Shown here one piece after another: positions 1 to 5,384 of a stretch of 5,384 bases of DNA; the stretch's first letter is position 1; each line of letters begins with the position of its first letter. Under the pieces are notes generated by a model. The model worked only from the letters and a program-made list of their open reading frames with translations. It had not been told where the DNA came from and ran no database searches. This DNA comes from Desulfovibrio desulfuricans. Lineage in GTDB: Bacteria; Desulfobacterota; Desulfovibrionia; Desulfovibrionales; Desulfovibrionaceae. The position numbers and the translations under genes were made by a program. Where the stretch lies: the NCBI GenBank assembly GCA_003251995.1, contig QKDT01000330.1:1-5384 (forward strand). Reading direction: 5' to 3'.

Positions 1-33
1 TTTTGGTTGCCTTCGCCCTCGATACATTGCTTT

Positions 34-50
34 TTGGCGTGAACTGTGCT
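34..50 (+). promoter_or_regulatory. Candidate sigma-54 (-24/-12) promoter
   Basis: The sequence TTGGCGTGAACTGTGCT has GG at 36-37 and GC at 48-49 with exactly 10 bases between them, the invariant spacing of sigma-54 promoters. Compared with the consensus YTGGCACG-N4-TTGCW it matches 10 of 13 defined positions; the mismatches are G39, T40 and G46. A start would fall near base 61, giving a leader of about 210 nt before the adaptor start codon. I found no better sigma-70 -35/-10 pair in the upstream region. No activator gene is visible, and a chance match is quite possible. Confidence 0.3.
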
Positions 51-101
51 CTTTAAAGGGGTGGTTTACTGCAATTGTCGGTGTGTTTTCCAGGCTGGGG
101 C

Positions 102-128
102 TGTATGACGCCCCCAACGCGTCATACA
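102..128. promoter_or_regulatory. Perfect 10-bp inverted repeat (hairpin or operator)
   Basis: TGTATGACGC (102-111) and GCGTCATACA (119-128) are exact reverse complements around a 7-base loop, CCCCAAC. The element directly abuts the 18-bp palindrome that begins at 129. No T run follows, so it is not a canonical intrinsic terminator. It could be an RNA hairpin, a binding site for a dimeric regulator (TetR or MarR type regulators commonly control RND operons), or half of a tandem terminator of a gene to the left. The repeat is read directly from the sequence; its role is inference. Confidence 0.55.
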
Positions 129-146
129 AGGCGCTTGCAAGCGCCT
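129..146. promoter_or_regulatory. Perfect 18-bp palindrome (operator or hairpin)
   Basis: AGGCGCTTGCAAGCGCCT is its own reverse complement over all 18 bases. As DNA it looks like a site for a symmetric dimeric repressor. As RNA it folds into a 7-bp GC-rich stem with a TGCA loop. It is followed by AATCTTCC, which is only weakly T-rich, so terminator function is not well supported. It sits about 125 bp upstream of the adaptor start and abuts the preceding inverted repeat without a gap. Confidence 0.5.
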
Positions 147-172
147 AATCTTCCATGCTGATCCCCCCAGGA

Positions 173-239
173 ACGACGTTTAGCGATAACCCGTCGCGGT
201 GGAAACTTAACCCTCCGCCGTTACGTCGTGCGTGTTTTT
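173..239 (+). promoter_or_regulatory. Nested stem plus T run in leader, possible attenuator
   Basis: ACGACGT (173-179) and ACGTCGT (223-229) are exact reverse complements. Inside them, 196-203 (GCGGTGGA) can pair with 214-221 (TCCGCCGT) as an 8-bp RNA stem including two G-U pairs, around a 10-base loop. Five bases after the outer stem comes a T5 run at 235-239. A competing small stem, GCGA (183-186) with TCGC (194-197), would disturb the inner helix. The arrangement resembles an attenuator or terminator placed about 30 bases before the first gene, but the outer stem is short and I recognise no riboswitch family. Confidence 0.3.
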
Positions 240-261
240 AGAGCCGTGCGCCACGCAATAT

Positions 262-265
262 GGAG
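262..265 (+). promoter_or_regulatory. Ribosome binding site of the adaptor gene
   Basis: GGAG at 262-265 lies 6 bases before the ATG at 272. An in-frame ATG at 260 overlaps this site and has nothing like a Shine-Dalgarno sequence before it (GCGCCACGCAAT). The site therefore decides the start at 272, which also gives a cleaner lipoprotein signal peptide. Confidence 0.8.
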
Positions 266-271
266 TTATTC

Positions 272-1384
272 ATGAGTATCAGATCTATTGCAAAAATTTC
301 AGTTGTATTGGGGCTTTGCCTTGCCCTTGTCGCTTGCGAAAGCGATAAAAAAGGACATCCCGACATGCGCTTGCCGGTGTCTGCCGTTGATGTGACGGCT
401 GCCGATACCCCTTGGCCCAGTCAGTTCCAGGCGCAAGCTACCGGTTCGCGCTCTGTTGAAGTGCGCGCCCGTGTAACAGGCATTATTGAAAAACGCCTGT
501 ATAACGAAGGCGATTTTGTCAAAGCCGGGCAGCAACTGTTCCAACTTGAGCGCGATACGTACGAAGCCCAGGTGCAGCAGGCCCAAGCCACATTTGTCAA
601 TGCCGAGCGTGAATGGAAGCGCATTCGCCCCTTGTATGAAAAAAATGCTGTTTCGCAAAAAGACCGCGATTCAGCCCGCGCTTCATACGAGAGCGCCAAG
701 GCCGCCCTGCGCCAGGCCAAGATCAACCTGGATTACTGCCAGGTGGTAGCCCCTGTTTCTGGCTTCAGCAGCAAGGAAAACTACACCCCCGGCAACCTGG
801 TGAGCAACAACTCGCTGCTCACCTATGTGAACCAGACTGACCCCATGTACATTGATTTTTCTATTGCCGCGCCTGAACGCATGCAGCGGCAGCAGCTTGC
901 AGCCAGCGGTGTTTTGCAGTTTCCGCAGGGCAACCGCTACAAGGCCAAATTACGTTTGCTTGATGGCACCATGTATGCCACCGAGGGCGAAGTGACCTTT
1001 ATCGACAGTCAGGTGCAGCCCACCACGGGCGTTATCAAGGCGCGCGCGGTGTTTCCCAATACCAACGGGCAGATCATGCCCGGGCAGTATGTACGCCTGT
1101 TTGTGGAGGGCGATATCCTTAAAAACGCTATCCTCATTCCGCAAAAGTGTGTTGTTATGACCCAAAAGGGTGCGATGGTCATGGGGCTGGATAAGGACGA
1201 CAAGGTCTACCCCATCCCCATCACGGTGTCTGTGGCTGTGGGAGATAAATATCTGGTGGGTTCGGGCCTTAAAGGCGGCGAACGCATCATCAGTGAAGGT
1301 ATCATCAAAGCCCGCCCCGGGACTCAAGTGCGCGTGCAGCAAGCCGGTGGGCAGCAGCCCCAGGATGCCGCGCCGAAGAAGTAG
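272..1384 (+). CDS. RND efflux periplasmic adaptor (membrane fusion protein), AcrA/MexA family lipoprotein
   Basis: This 370-residue adaptor joins the inner-membrane pump to the outer-membrane channel; AcrA has 397 residues. The N-terminus is a lipoprotein signal: R4 and K8, a hydrophobic stretch 11-20, and lipobox L19-V20-A21-C22, so Cys22 should be acylated. The mature protein starts Cys-Glu-Ser. Domain order is typical: first lipoyl half with V-T-G-x-I and E-G-D-x-V-K-x-G-Q (about 62-92), an alpha-helical hairpin (about 93-152), second lipoyl half L-D-Y-C-x-V-x-A-P-x-S-G (153-164), beta-barrel (about 190-285) containing M-P-G-Q-Y-V (269-274), and a membrane-proximal domain to about 355. 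At the hairpin tip R117-x3-L121-x6-S128 fits exactly the RLS motif that contacts TolC-type channels in AcrA. The last 15 residues are Gln/Pro/Lys-rich and probably disordered. I chose ATG 272 over ATG 260 (four residues longer) because of the GGAG at 262-265. The pump gene starts 7 bp after the stop. The family is certain; the substrate is unknown. Confidence 0.96.
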   Translation: MSIRSIAKISVVLGLCLALVACESDKKGHPDMRLPVSAVDVTAADTPWPSQFQAQATGSRSVEVRARVTGIIEKRLYNEGDFVKAGQQLFQLERDTYEAQVQQAQATFVNAEREWKRIRPLYEKNAVSQKDRDSARASYESAKAALRQAKINLDYCQVVAPVSGFSSKENYTPGNLVSNNSLLTYVNQTDPMYIDFSIAAPERMQRQQLAASGVLQFPQGNRYKAKLRLLDGTMYATEGEVTFIDSQVQPTTGVIKARAVFPNTNGQIMPGQYVRLFVEGDILKNAILIPQKCVVMTQKGAMVMGLDKDDKVYPIPITVSVAVGDKYLVGSGLKGGERIISEGIIKARPGTQVRVQQAGGQQPQDAAPKK

Positions 1385-1388
1385 GTAG
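1383..1388 (+). promoter_or_regulatory. Ribosome binding site of the pump gene, overlapping the adaptor stop
   Basis: AGGTAG at 1383-1388 starts inside the adaptor stop codon TAG (1382-1384) and ends 3 bases before the ATG at 1392; its AGG core lies 6 bases upstream of the start. It is a modest Shine-Dalgarno sequence. Ribosomes finishing the adaptor would cover it, which fits coupled translation of adaptor and pump. Confidence 0.55.
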
Positions 1389-1391
1389 CAT

Positions 1392-4300
1392 ATGGCTGTT
1401 TCTACAAAGCCGAATTTCTTTTTGCGCAGGCCGGTACTGTCTGCTGTTATTTCTATTGTCATAACCCTGGTGGGCGCGTTGGCCATGAAGGCCCTGCCCA
1501 TCGCCCAATACCCAGACCTTGTGCCGCCCACGGTCAACGTGAGCGTGTCGTACCCCGGTGCTTCTGCGGAAACCATCGCCTCTACAGTGTTGGCTCCGCT
1601 TGAAGTGAACATCAACGGTGTGGAAAACATGCTCTACATGACATCCACAGCCGCCTCTGGTTCCGGGTCGGGCAGCATCAACGTGTACTTCAAGTTGGGC
1701 ACCGACCCCAACATGGCCTTGGTCAACGTCAACAACAAGGTCAACCTGGCGCAGACCACGCTGCCAGAAGACGTGCGCCGACAGGGCGTTTCTGTTGTTA
1801 AGCGTTCGCCCGCCATGTTGCAGGTGTTCTGTTATTATTCGCCCAATGGGCAGTACAGCGATGTGTACATCCATAACTGGGCACAGGTTAACGTTGTTGA
1901 CGAGCTCAAGCGTCTCGCGGGCGTTGGCGACTGCTCCCTGTTTGGTAGCATGGATTATTCCATGCGCATCTGGCTGCAACCGGACAAGCTTGCCAAGTAC
2001 GGTATCTCCGCCTCTCAGGTAAGCGAAGCCATTCAGGAGCAGAACTCACAATACGCGCCAGGCCGCCTGGGCGATATGCCCACCCCTGATTCTACCGAGC
2101 TCACCTGGCAGATCGACACCCAGGGCCGCCTTGTAACGCCTGAGGAGTTTGGCGAAATCATTATCCGCACTGGTGCGGACAGCGCCATGCTGCGGCTCAA
2201 GGATGTGGCCCGCATAGAGCTGGGTGGTAAGGACTATAGCGTTCTTTCCCGCTACAACGGCATGGTTGCCCGTATGGGCGCTGTGTATCTGCTGCCGGGC
2301 GCCAACGCCATCGCCACAGGCGATCTTGTGAAGGCAAAACTGGAAGAGATCGCCACGCGCATGCCTGATGGCCTTTCCTACAACTTGCTGGTGGATAACA
2401 ATGACTTTGTTATCGAATCCATCAAGGAAGTGGTGAGTACCCTGGTCGAAGCCATGATCCTGGTGTTCATCGTCGTTTACGTCTTTTTGCAAAACTGGCG
2501 TGCCACGCTTATTCCCTGCATTGCCGTGCCGGTGTCCATTATCGGTACGTTCGCGGGTCTGTTTGCCTTTGGCTACACCATCAACACGCTTACGTTGTTC
2601 GCTCTGGTGCTTGCCATCGGTATCGTTGTGGACGATGCCATCGTTGTGCTTGAAAACGTTGAACGTATCATGAGTTCTGAGCATCTGCCGCCCAAGGAGG
2701 CGACAGCCAAAGCCATGAACGAAGTTACGGCCCCGGTTATCGCCATTGTGCTGGTGCTGTGCGCCGTGTTTATTCCTGTTTCGTTCATGGGCGGCCTTGC
2801 CGGGCAGATGTACAAGCAGTTTGCTATTACAATCTCGGTGTCTGTTGTGCTTTCGGGTATTGTAGCGTTGACGCTTACCCCGGCACTCTGCGCCTTGCTG
2901 CTCAAGCCGCACGCGCATGACTACAAGCCTGCCAAGGGCTTTATCTGGTTCAACTACGTCTTCGGGCGCATAACCCGCCGTTATGTGAACGCGGTGCGCT
3001 TTATCAAGGCTTCGAGCCTGCGGGCCCTGTTGCTCTGCGTACTCATGTTCCTGGGTATCGCGTGGTTGTTCCGTGTTGTGCCTGGCGGTCTGGTACCTAA
3101 CGAAGACCAGGGCTACCTGCTTGGTCTGGCTATTCTGGACGATGGCGCTGCCCAGCCCCGCACCACTGCGGTAAACAAGGTGCTTAGCGACTTCATGCTC
3201 AAAAACCCCGCGGTTAAGAGCGTGGGTACGCTCTCTGGCCTGGATATTACCTCCATGGCTGCCAAGAGCAACTACGGCACCTTCTTTGCCCTGCTCAAGC
3301 CGTGGGAAGAGCGCAAGGACCCCAAAAACTCGGCTGACGCCATCGTTGGTACTGTTGGTGCTGTTACCGTGATGCAGCCTGAAGCCTTTATTCTGGGCTT
3401 TACGCCGCCGCCCATCAGCGGCATGAGTACCACCGGCGGTTTTGAAGGATACGTGCAGATGCGCGGTAACGGCAGCCTTAAGGATATGGAAGCCGCCGCC
3501 AACAAACTGGTGGCTGAAGTTACCTCCAAAAATGCCGACGGCACTCCCAAGTATCCGGCTATTGGCATGGTGCGTAACCTCTTTACCACTGGTTCGCCAC
3601 AGCTCTATGCCAACCTTGACCGCGAACGCTGCAAGGATATGGGCATCAGCATTGCGGATGTGTATTCTGCCATGAGTGCCTCCTTTGGTAGCACATACGT
3701 CAACGACTTCAACCTGATGGGCCGTACCTTCCAGGTGCGCATGCAGGCAGAGGCGGAAACACGTGTGTTGCCTGAAAGCCTCAATGATATATATGTGCCC
3801 AACAAAAACGGCGAGATGGTGCCCCTGACTGCCGTGATGACTCTTGAACGCCGTACTGCTCCGCAGGTGGTGGAACGTTATAACGTGTTCCCGGCGGCGC
3901 ATATCATGGGTTCACCCACGCTCGGGTACTCTTCGGGGCAGGCCCTTGCCGAAATGGAAAAGGCCGCTGCCGTGGTTTTGAGTTCTGATTACCAGTTGGG
4001 TTGGGTTGGTTCCGCCCTTCAGGAAAAATTGGCAAGTTCCGACACCACCATTATCTTTGTGCTGGCGCTGGTCATGGTCTTCCTGATTCTTGCGGCCCAG
4101 TATGAATCTTGGTCGCTGCCGCTCTCCGTACTCACGGCTGTGCCGTTTGGCGTGTTTGGGGCATTGGTGGCAACCTGGGGGCGTGGACTCTCCAACGATA
4201 TCTACTTCCAGGTGGCACTTGTGACCCTGGTTGGTCTGGCGGCTAAAAACGCTATTCTTATCGTGGAATTTGCCGTTGAGGCCTGGCGCGCTGGTCGTAG

Positions 4301-4598
4301 CCTTGATGCGGCGGCTACGCACGCTTCAAAGTTGCGTTTCCGGCCCATCGTGATGACCTCGCTTGCCTTTATTCTCGGTTGCGTGCCCCTGGCTATCAGC
4401 ACGGGTGCGGGCGCCAATAGCCGCCATGCCATCGGTACCGCTGTTATCGGCGGTATGCTGGCGGCAACGTGCATTGCCACGCTGTTTGTGCCTTTCTTTT
4501 TTAAGGCCATCATGCAACTCTCACTGAAACTGCAGGGCAAAACTGATCCCAATGAGGGCAGAGATCACCTTGCGGAAGACCAGGAGGACGACATATGA
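1392..4598 (+). CDS. RND efflux pump, inner-membrane transporter of the HAE1 (AcrB/MexB/MexF-like) family
   Basis: This 1068-residue proton-driven antiporter is full length for HAE1 (AcrB has 1049). It takes substrate from the periplasm or outer membrane leaflet and passes it to the channel. It opens with the family's F-F-L-R-R-P (9-14). Twelve membrane helices are readable at about 13-31, 342-366, 371-392, 396-420, 445-466, 475-504, 543-562, 885-902, 908-929, 937-961, 985-1004 and 1012-1039. Two large periplasmic loops (about 32-340 and 563-880) form the porter and channel-docking domains. The proton relay is complete: D414-D415 in helix 4 (AcrB D407/D408), K952 in A-K-N-A-I-L-I-V-E-F (K940), R982 (R971) and T989 (T978). 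Helix 4, G-I-V-V-D-D-A-I-V-V-L-E-N-V-E-R, is a hallmark. By hand alignment the distal pocket differs from AcrB: F178 and F628 are kept (F184, F632), but F136, F610, F615 and F617 become M142, G612, L617 and I619. The C-terminus is acidic (E-D-Q-E-D-D-I), encoded over the next gene's ribosome binding site. The family is certain. Both strands of this region hold long open frames, but only this one has the hallmarks. Substrate unknown. Confidence 0.98.
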   Translation: MAVSTKPNFFLRRPVLSAVISIVITLVGALAMKALPIAQYPDLVPPTVNVSVSYPGASAETIASTVLAPLEVNINGVENMLYMTSTAASGSGSGSINVYFKLGTDPNMALVNVNNKVNLAQTTLPEDVRRQGVSVVKRSPAMLQVFCYYSPNGQYSDVYIHNWAQVNVVDELKRLAGVGDCSLFGSMDYSMRIWLQPDKLAKYGISASQVSEAIQEQNSQYAPGRLGDMPTPDSTELTWQIDTQGRLVTPEEFGEIIIRTGADSAMLRLKDVARIELGGKDYSVLSRYNGMVARMGAVYLLPGANAIATGDLVKAKLEEIATRMPDGLSYNLLVDNNDFVIESIKEVVSTLVEAMILVFIVVYVFLQNWRATLIPCIAVPVSIIGTFAGLFAFGYTINTLTLFALVLAIGIVVDDAIVVLENVERIMSSEHLPPKEATAKAMNEVTAPVIAIVLVLCAVFIPVSFMGGLAGQMYKQFAITISVSVVLSGIVALTLTPALCALLLKPHAHDYKPAKGFIWFNYVFGRITRRYVNAVRFIKASSLRALLLCVLMFLGIAWLFRVVPGGLVPNEDQGYLLGLAILDDGAAQPRTTAVNKVLSDFMLKNPAVKSVGTLSGLDITSMAAKSNYGTFFALLKPWEERKDPKNSADAIVGTVGAVTVMQPEAFILGFTPPPISGMSTTGGFEGYVQMRGNGSLKDMEAAANKLVAEVTSKNADGTPKYPAIGMVRNLFTTGSPQLYANLDRERCKDMGISIADVYSAMSASFGSTYVNDFNLMGRTFQVRMQAEAETRVLPESLNDIYVPNKNGEMVPLTAVMTLERRTAPQVVERYNVFPAAHIMGSPTLGYSSGQALAEMEKAAAVVLSSDYQLGWVGSALQEKLASSDTTIIFVLALVMVFLILAAQYESWSLPLSVLTAVPFGVFGALVATWGRGLSNDIYFQVALVTLVGLAAKNAILIVEFAVEAWRAGRSLDAAATHASKLRFRPIVMTSLAFILGCVPLAISTGAGANSRHAIGTAVIGGMLAATCIATLFVPFFFKAIMQLSLKLQGKTDPNEGRDHLAEDQEDDI
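4582..4587 (+). promoter_or_regulatory. Strong ribosome binding site of the outer-membrane factor gene
   Basis: AGGAGG at 4582-4587 lies 7 bases before the ATG at 4595. It sits inside the last codons of the pump gene, where it contributes to the Gln-Glu-Asp of the acidic tail. It fixes the start of the third gene and is the strongest Shine-Dalgarno sequence in the window. Confidence 0.85.
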
Positions 4599-5384
4599 GC
4601 GCTTCCGGCAAGGCCCAAGGTATAAAGTTTACAACACCGGCATTGGTGCTGACGCTGACCATGCTGCTTTCGGCATGCTCGCTTGCGCCGCATTATGACA
4701 GGCCGGATCAGGACATGCCCAAGCAGTGGCGGTCGGTGGATATAGGCTCTGCGCCCTTGAATACCGACTGGTGGACCAGGTTTAACGACCCTGTTCTCTC
4801 TGCGCTGGTTGAAGAAGCGCTGAAGAACAATCAGGATCTGGCCCAATCCATGGCGAATATTGAATCCGCCGCCGCTCAGGTTGGGGTGGGCACTGCCGCA
4901 TTGATGCCCGTGGTCAACGGTACGGGCTCTGCCGCCGCTCAAGGGGCGTCGGCAAAGAGCGCCAATACGGTTCCCTTTAACCAGAGCAAGCTGTCTCGCT
5001 CTACAACCGCTTATCAGGGCGCGCTCAGCGCATCGTGGGAACTGGATTTCTGGGGTAAGTACCGCAACCAGTATACCATGCTCAGCGACGTGCTTATGAA
5101 GACGGTCATCGGGCACGAAGCGTCTCGGCTTTCAGTTGCTGGACAAACCGCACAGGGCTATTTTTCCCTGTTGGCTATGGACATGCAGCTTAACACCTCG
5201 CGCCGCACGCTGAAATCCCGCGAAGAAGCGTTTACAATTTACACCGCCCGCTATAAGCAGGGAGATATCACCGAGCTTGACTGGCAGCGTGCCAGGGCTG
5301 AAGTGGAAACTGCCCGCGCCCAGGTGCATACCAGCGCCGTGGATGTGGATAAGGCCGAAGCTTCTCTGGCTGTGCTGCTTGGTC
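4595..5384 (+). CDS. Outer-membrane factor lipoprotein, NodT/OprM family (partial, 3' end outside window)
   Basis: This gene encodes the exit channel of the tripartite pump. The ATG at 4595 overlaps the pump stop (ATGA, 4595-4598). The frame is open to the window edge: 263 full codons plus one base, roughly half of the 460-500 residues usual for the family, so it is cut by the window rather than broken. The N-terminus has a lipoprotein signal with K6 and K11, a hydrophobic stretch 15-27 and lipobox L25-S26-A27-C28. The mature start C-S-L-A-P-H-Y-x-R-P is characteristic of NodT/OprM proteins. Next come D58-W59-W60 with F63-x-D-P (a conserved W-W-x-x-F-x-D-P block), a helix at about 67-98 (L-V-E-E-A-L-K-N-N-Q-D-L), a strand segment S-W-E-L-D-F-W-G-K (147-155) and long helices at about 156-205 and 208-260 that include Y-K-Q-G-D-I-T-E-L-D (220-229). 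The second repeat of the channel lies beyond the window. Position after the pump, with a strong AGGAGG, indicates co-expression. The family is certain; substrate unknown. Confidence 0.95.
   Translation, partial: MSASGKAQGIKFTTPALVLTLTMLLSACSLAPHYDRPDQDMPKQWRSVDIGSAPLNTDWWTRFNDPVLSALVEEALKNNQDLAQSMANIESAAAQVGVGTAALMPVVNGTGSAAAQGASAKSANTVPFNQSKLSRSTTAYQGALSASWELDFWGKYRNQYTMLSDVLMKTVIGHEASRLSVAGQTAQGYFSLLAMDMQLNTSRRTLKSREEAFTIYTARYKQGDITELDWQRARAEVETARAQVHTSAVDVDKAEASLAVLLG

Larger units (their letters stand above)
1..271. other. Upstream non-coding region of the efflux operon
   Basis: I find no convincing gene in this stretch. One + frame stays open from base 2 to a TAA at 146-148, but it has no start in the window and its stop lies inside a perfect palindrome. 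The reverse strand also stays open from 144 to 1, with an ATG at 27-25, but lacks a Shine-Dalgarno sequence. What the region does hold is structure: a sigma-54-like promoter candidate near its left end, two abutting perfect dyads in the middle and a nested stem with a T run near its right end. It probably contains the operon promoter and leader. The dyads could equally be a terminator of a gene lying left of the window. No regulator gene is seen. Confidence 0.6.
272..5384 (+). other. Tripartite RND efflux operon (adaptor-pump-channel)
   Basis: Three genes on one strand follow each other with a 7-bp gap (1385-1391) and a 4-bp overlap (4595-4598). No terminator-like hairpin with a T run lies between them. 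The gene order adaptor, pump, outer-membrane factor is that of mexAB-oprM, meaning the system carries its own channel and need not borrow a TolC encoded elsewhere. Adaptor and channel are both predicted lipoproteins. The operon may continue to the right, since the third gene is cut. Confidence 0.9.

Noticed and set aside
1..27. Reverse-strand ATG at 27-25 as the start of a divergent regulator
   Set aside because: A divergent repressor would be expected beside an RND operon, but only nine codons are visible and no Shine-Dalgarno sequence precedes them on the reverse strand. It cannot be supported from this window.
2..148. Open + frame at the left edge that could be the end of an upstream gene
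   Set aside because: It has 48 sense codons with no start in the window, no recognisable domain, and a stop inside the perfect 18-bp palindrome. Too short to tell from chance; the upstream sequence would decide.
1389..1394. CATATG at the pump start and again at 4592-4597 at the channel start, suggestive of engineered NdeI sites
   Set aside because: The surrounding operon is continuous, with natural overlaps and Shine-Dalgarno sequences and no vector sequence. The two hexamers are most simply chance.
950..1979. Overlapping reverse-strand open frames across the adaptor-pump junction
   Set aside because: Both lie antisense to well-supported genes, show low-complexity composition and resemble no family.
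2046..3902. Long reverse-strand open frame (about 618 codons) inside the pump gene
   Set aside because: Its translation is rich in His, Gln and Arg without any recognisable domain. It lies fully antisense to a clearly conserved RND pump, and its openness follows from the pump's codon bias.
4565..5116. Reverse-strand open frame of about 183 codons opposite the outer-membrane factor
   Set aside because: The + strand here has a strong AGGAGG, a lipobox and NodT hallmarks. The reverse translation is Arg/His/Gln-rich with no domain.
1..5384. Search for CRISPR arrays, insertion sequences, tRNA or rRNA genes and attachment sites
   Set aside because: I saw no direct repeat array, transposase, terminal inverted repeats, tRNA cloverleaf or rRNA-like stretch on either strand by eye.

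Overview
The window holds a three-gene tripartite RND (resistance-nodulation-division) efflux operon on the + strand. In order it encodes a periplasmic adaptor lipoprotein (272-1384), an inner-membrane HAE1-type RND pump (1392-4598) and an outer-membrane factor lipoprotein of the NodT/OprM type, cut off by the right edge (4595-5384+). The organism is a double-membraned (Gram-negative-type) bacterium. GC content looks to be in the mid-to-high 50s by eye. Codon use and protein style would suit a Desulfovibrio-like sulfate reducer, but no marker gene in the window fixes the taxon, so that is a weak inference.

Layout: positions 1-271 are non-coding as far as I can tell, and they carry several structured elements. 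These are a -24/-12 (sigma-54-like) promoter candidate at 34-50, a perfect 10-bp inverted repeat at 102-128, an abutting perfect 18-bp palindrome at 129-146, and a nested stem followed by a T5 run at 173-239 just before the first ribosome binding site. The three genes are packed tightly: 7 bp separate adaptor and pump, and the pump stop overlaps the outer-membrane factor start in an ATGA. Each gene has its own Shine-Dalgarno sequence. This is the architecture of one co-transcribed and probably translationally coupled unit. No regulator gene is visible.

How the genes work together: the pump uses the proton-motive force through a conserved Asp-Asp/Lys/Arg/Thr relay in its membrane part to cycle its periplasmic porter domains. 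The adaptor bridges the pump to the outer-membrane channel and carries a textbook R-x3-L-x6-S tip motif. The channel lets substrate leave the cell. The substrate cannot be read from the sequence. By hand alignment, four of six phenylalanines that line AcrB's distal drug pocket are replaced, so the AcrB drug spectrum should not be assumed.

I do not see a previously undescribed system here. The proteins belong to well-known families. The parts that deserve a second look are the structured leader, the candidate promoter, the altered substrate pocket with a possible cysteine pair, and the lipoprotein sorting residues of the adaptor.
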